The position numbers and the translations under genes are program-made. The notes beneath the pieces were generated by a model. It ran no database searches, was not told where the DNA came from, and saw only the letters and a list, made by a program, of their open reading frames with translations. A stretch of 8,366 nt of DNA from contig JAEURE010000101.1 of NCBI GenBank assembly GCA_016789485.1, forward strand, positions 1 through 8,366, written 5' to 3'. Positions 6,680 through 8,366 of this stretch are shown piece by piece; position 1 is the first letter of the stretch, and every line of letters starts with the position of its first letter. The stretch is from Anaerolineales bacterium (GTDB lineage: Bacteria > Chloroflexota > Anaerolineae > Anaerolineales > Villigracilaceae).

Positions 6680-7828
6680 ATGAAAATCTTAACGGTAGAT
6701 ATTGGCACAGGCACACAGGATATTTTTCTCTACGATTCGAATCTCGACATTGAGAACGGATTCAAACTCGTCCTGCCTTCGCCTACCATGATGGTTCATC
6801 GGCGCCTCAAGCAGACGCTTCCGCTTCGCACCCCTATCCTGTTGACTGGACATCAGATGGGCGGCGGACCTTCAGCCTGGGCGATCGAAGAATATGCTCG
6901 CGCAGGGATTCCTGTGTACATGACCTCATCCTCTGCAACGACATTGAATGATGAATTGGTTAAGGTGGAGGCTTTGGGGATTCGCATCGTCTCCGATGCT
7001 GAGGTTGAAGGTCTCAGGTCAAAGGTTGAAAACCTGGAATTGAAAGATTTTGATTTTGAGTTGATCTCAAAGACCTTCAATGATTATGGCGTTTCACTGA
7101 AAGATTTGGGAGCAATCGCTGTTGCCGTCTTCGACCATGGCAATGCTCCAGCAGGAATTTCAGACCGTCAATTCAGGTTTGATTATCTCGACGAAAGAAT
7201 CAAAGCAAAAAATTCTCTTTCAGCTTTTGCCTATCTTTCCAATGACATTCCCAAGATCATGACCCGACTGCAATCCGTTGCGGACTCGGCGGAAGAGTTG
7301 CCTTGTCCACTGGTGGTGATGGACACGGCTCCTGCCGCGGTGTTAGGCGCGAACTTTGACTCGGTGGCTGCAAAGCGTGGACGCAAGATCATCGTTAATG
7401 TAGGGAATTTCCATACACTCGCGTTTCGTCTTGGGGATGGAATAGAAGGTGTCTTTGAACATCACACAGGCGAGATTGACCTGCCCAAACTCGAAAAATA
7501 CATCCGCGCGCTGGCTGATGGCTCACTCAAGCATCAAGACATTTTTGATGACATGGGGCACGGCGCGTTGGTGTATGGCGATCATCCGTTTGAGTTTGGG
7601 AAGGATGAATTTGATGTGGTGGTGACAGGTCCGCGAAGAAGCATGTTTATGAATAACCCAACGTTGAAACCGTACTTCGCTGTTCCCTTCGGTGACATGA
7701 TGATCGCGGGCTGCTTTGGTCTGTTGGCAGCAACGGCAGATGTACTACCAGAATTACATGAAACAATTTACGCTTCGTTGAATGGCGCAGGTGGGCGCGG
7801 CGTTACGCCGTGGGATAACCCAGCATAA
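6680..7828 (+). CDS. DUF1786 family protein (COG4012-like) with ASKHA-like N-terminus; function unknown
   Basis: The product has 382 residues, no signal peptide and no membrane helix. I recognise it as a DUF1786-type protein, a family found in archaea and some bacteria and often labelled 'pyruvate formate-lyase activating enzyme'. It has only two cysteines (C209 and C345), so it cannot hold the CxxxCxxC cluster of radical SAM activases and the label is not supported. What is visible instead is DIGTGTQDIFLYD at residues 7-19, much like the phosphate-1 loop of actin/Hsp70/sugar-kinase (ASKHA) proteins, and VNVGNFHTLAF (239-249), a possible second phosphate loop. Other conserved-looking parts are TGHQMGGGPS (56-65), FDHGNAPAG and VVTGPRR (314-320). 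A nucleotide-dependent enzyme is inferred. The RBS is weak (AAGAG, 6670-6674), and the gene is 14 nt after the transporter, which suggests co-transcription. No truncation is seen. Confidence 0.75.
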   Translation: MKILTVDIGTGTQDIFLYDSNLDIENGFKLVLPSPTMMVHRRLKQTLPLRTPILLTGHQMGGGPSAWAIEEYARAGIPVYMTSSSATTLNDELVKVEALGIRIVSDAEVEGLRSKVENLELKDFDFELISKTFNDYGVSLKDLGAIAVAVFDHGNAPAGISDRQFRFDYLDERIKAKNSLSAFAYLSNDIPKIMTRLQSVADSAEELPCPLVVMDTAPAAVLGANFDSVAAKRGRKIIVNVGNFHTLAFRLGDGIEGVFEHHTGEIDLPKLEKYIRALADGSLKHQDIFDDMGHGALVYGDHPFEFGKDEFDVVVTGPRRSMFMNNPTLKPYFAVPFGDMMIAGCFGLLAATADVLPELHETIYASLNGAGGRGVTPWDNPA

Positions 7829-7839
7829 AGGAGTCGAAC

Positions 7840-8268
7840 ATGAAACAGAATCTTCATTTAATCACTTTGGGGGTGAGAGATTTTAAGAAGTCATATAAGT
7901 TTTATACAGAAACGCTTGGCTGGAAACCAGCCAGCGCGAGTCAGGATGATGTGGCATTCTTTCAAACAAGCGGAGTCGTCTTCGCAATTTATCCGCGTGA
8001 GAAGTTGGCGGAGGATGCGAAGATTTCAACAGAGGGAAGCGGGTTTCCAGGATTCACTCTCGCATACAATGCGCACAGCGAAGCAGAAGTGGATGAGATC
8101 ATCCGTGATTTGAAGTCTAAAGGCGTGCAAATCGTGAAGGAGCCGACGAAGGCGTTTTGGGGCGGATACAGTTCCTATTTTGCTGATCCTGATGATTATC
8201 GTTGGGAGGTCGCCTTCAATCCTTTCTTCCCGTTTGATGAAAACGGAAATTTAAAAGCTCAAAATTAG
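7840..8268 (+). CDS. VOC superfamily protein (glyoxalase/bleomycin-resistance fold)
   Basis: The 142-residue product is one VOC protein made of two beta-alpha-beta-beta-beta modules. The first module reads LITLGVRDFKKSYKFYTETLGW (residues 7-28), a standard VOC opening. The second ends with SSYFADPDDYRWEVAFNP (about 111-128). Of the usual metal ligands only E123 is obvious; no clear histidine ligand is seen at the start of the first strand or near residues 72-77, so a true glyoxalase I role is doubtful. VOC proteins can be lyases, isomerases, dioxygenases or drug-binding proteins, and the substrate cannot be read here. The start is supported by AAAGGAG (7827-7833), which overlaps the previous gene's stop and lies 6 nt before the ATG. 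The 11-nt gap to the DUF1786 gene makes it the probable last gene of the operon. Confidence 0.85.
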   Translation: MKQNLHLITLGVRDFKKSYKFYTETLGWKPASASQDDVAFFQTSGVVFAIYPREKLAEDAKISTEGSGFPGFTLAYNAHSEAEVDEIIRDLKSKGVQIVKEPTKAFWGGYSSYFADPDDYRWEVAFNPFFPFDENGNLKAQN

Positions 8269-8366
8269 TATATAAAAGCTTAAGTAAAAAGATTATACGA
8301 AAGATAAAAAAAACACAAAGAATCAATAAAAAGATACAAATTAATGGTTGAATAATTAAAACTATC
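8269..8366 (+). other. Extremely AT-rich gene-free tail
   Basis: These 98 bases contain about 18 G or C (counted by hand), far below the coding parts of the window. The + strand is strongly A-rich with short oligo-A runs. I see no ORF, no hairpin-plus-U-run terminator and no clear repeat. It may be the start of a promoter or regulatory region for a gene beyond the window, or the edge of a transferred segment. Confidence 0.6.

Noticed and set aside
7023..7035. Small palindrome AGGTT-GAA-AACCT inside the DUF1786 gene
   Set aside because: A 5-bp arm inside coding sequence is expected by chance and encodes part of a helical, charged stretch.
1..8366. CRISPR array, tRNA, rRNA, IS element or riboswitch
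   Set aside because: Looked for regular direct repeats, CCA-ended cloverleaf sequences, transposase motifs and a glycine riboswitch. None was seen; any glycine riboswitch would lie upstream of the gcv operon, outside the window.

Overview
The window (8366 bp, every gene on the + strand) looks like a piece of a bacterial chromosome of intermediate GC content. The mix of a split glycine dehydrogenase (gcvPA/gcvPB), a DUF1786 protein, a ferritin-like/VIT1 fusion and a large lipoprotein with a papain-like core would suit a Chloroflexota (Anaerolineae-like) genome. That placement is an inference from gene content and protein style; no rRNA or other phylogenetic marker is present. I see no mobile element, CRISPR array, tRNA or rRNA.

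Region 1 (1-2438): the 3' part of gcvPA and a complete gcvPB, translationally coupled by a TAATG overlap and closed by a strong intrinsic terminator. Together they form the two-chain P-protein (PLP-dependent glycine decarboxylase) of the glycine cleavage system. The gcvT and gcvH genes are not in the window.

Region 2 (2439-4016): two apparently independent single genes. One is a small DinB/YfiT-like putative metal-binding protein with a complete three-histidine set. The other is a class I SAM-dependent methyltransferase resembling the phthiotriol/sterol/small-molecule methyltransferases, followed by a hairpin terminator.

Region 3 (4017-5743): a 552-residue secreted lipoprotein. It has a possible papain-like Cys/His/Asp-Asn catalytic set in its N-terminal half, a CPFC motif, a long beta-rich C-terminal half with no family I recognise, and a terminal calcium-loop-like motif. 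An unusually good 17-bp terminator hairpin with a C(UUCG)G tetraloop follows directly, and its base includes the stop codon.

Region 4 (5744-8366): a probable three-gene operon with gaps of 14 and 11 nt. It encodes a ferritin-like domain fused to a VIT1/CCC1 iron/manganese transporter, a DUF1786 protein (often mis-named 'pyruvate formate-lyase activating') with an ASKHA-like N-terminus, and a VOC-fold (glyoxalase/bleomycin resistance) protein. The last 98 nt are extremely AT-rich (about 18% GC by hand count), with no gene and no clear terminator.

The most interesting material is the lipoprotein and the VIT1-DUF1786-VOC cassette. Neither can be called a new system from sequence alone, but both have specific, testable oddities.
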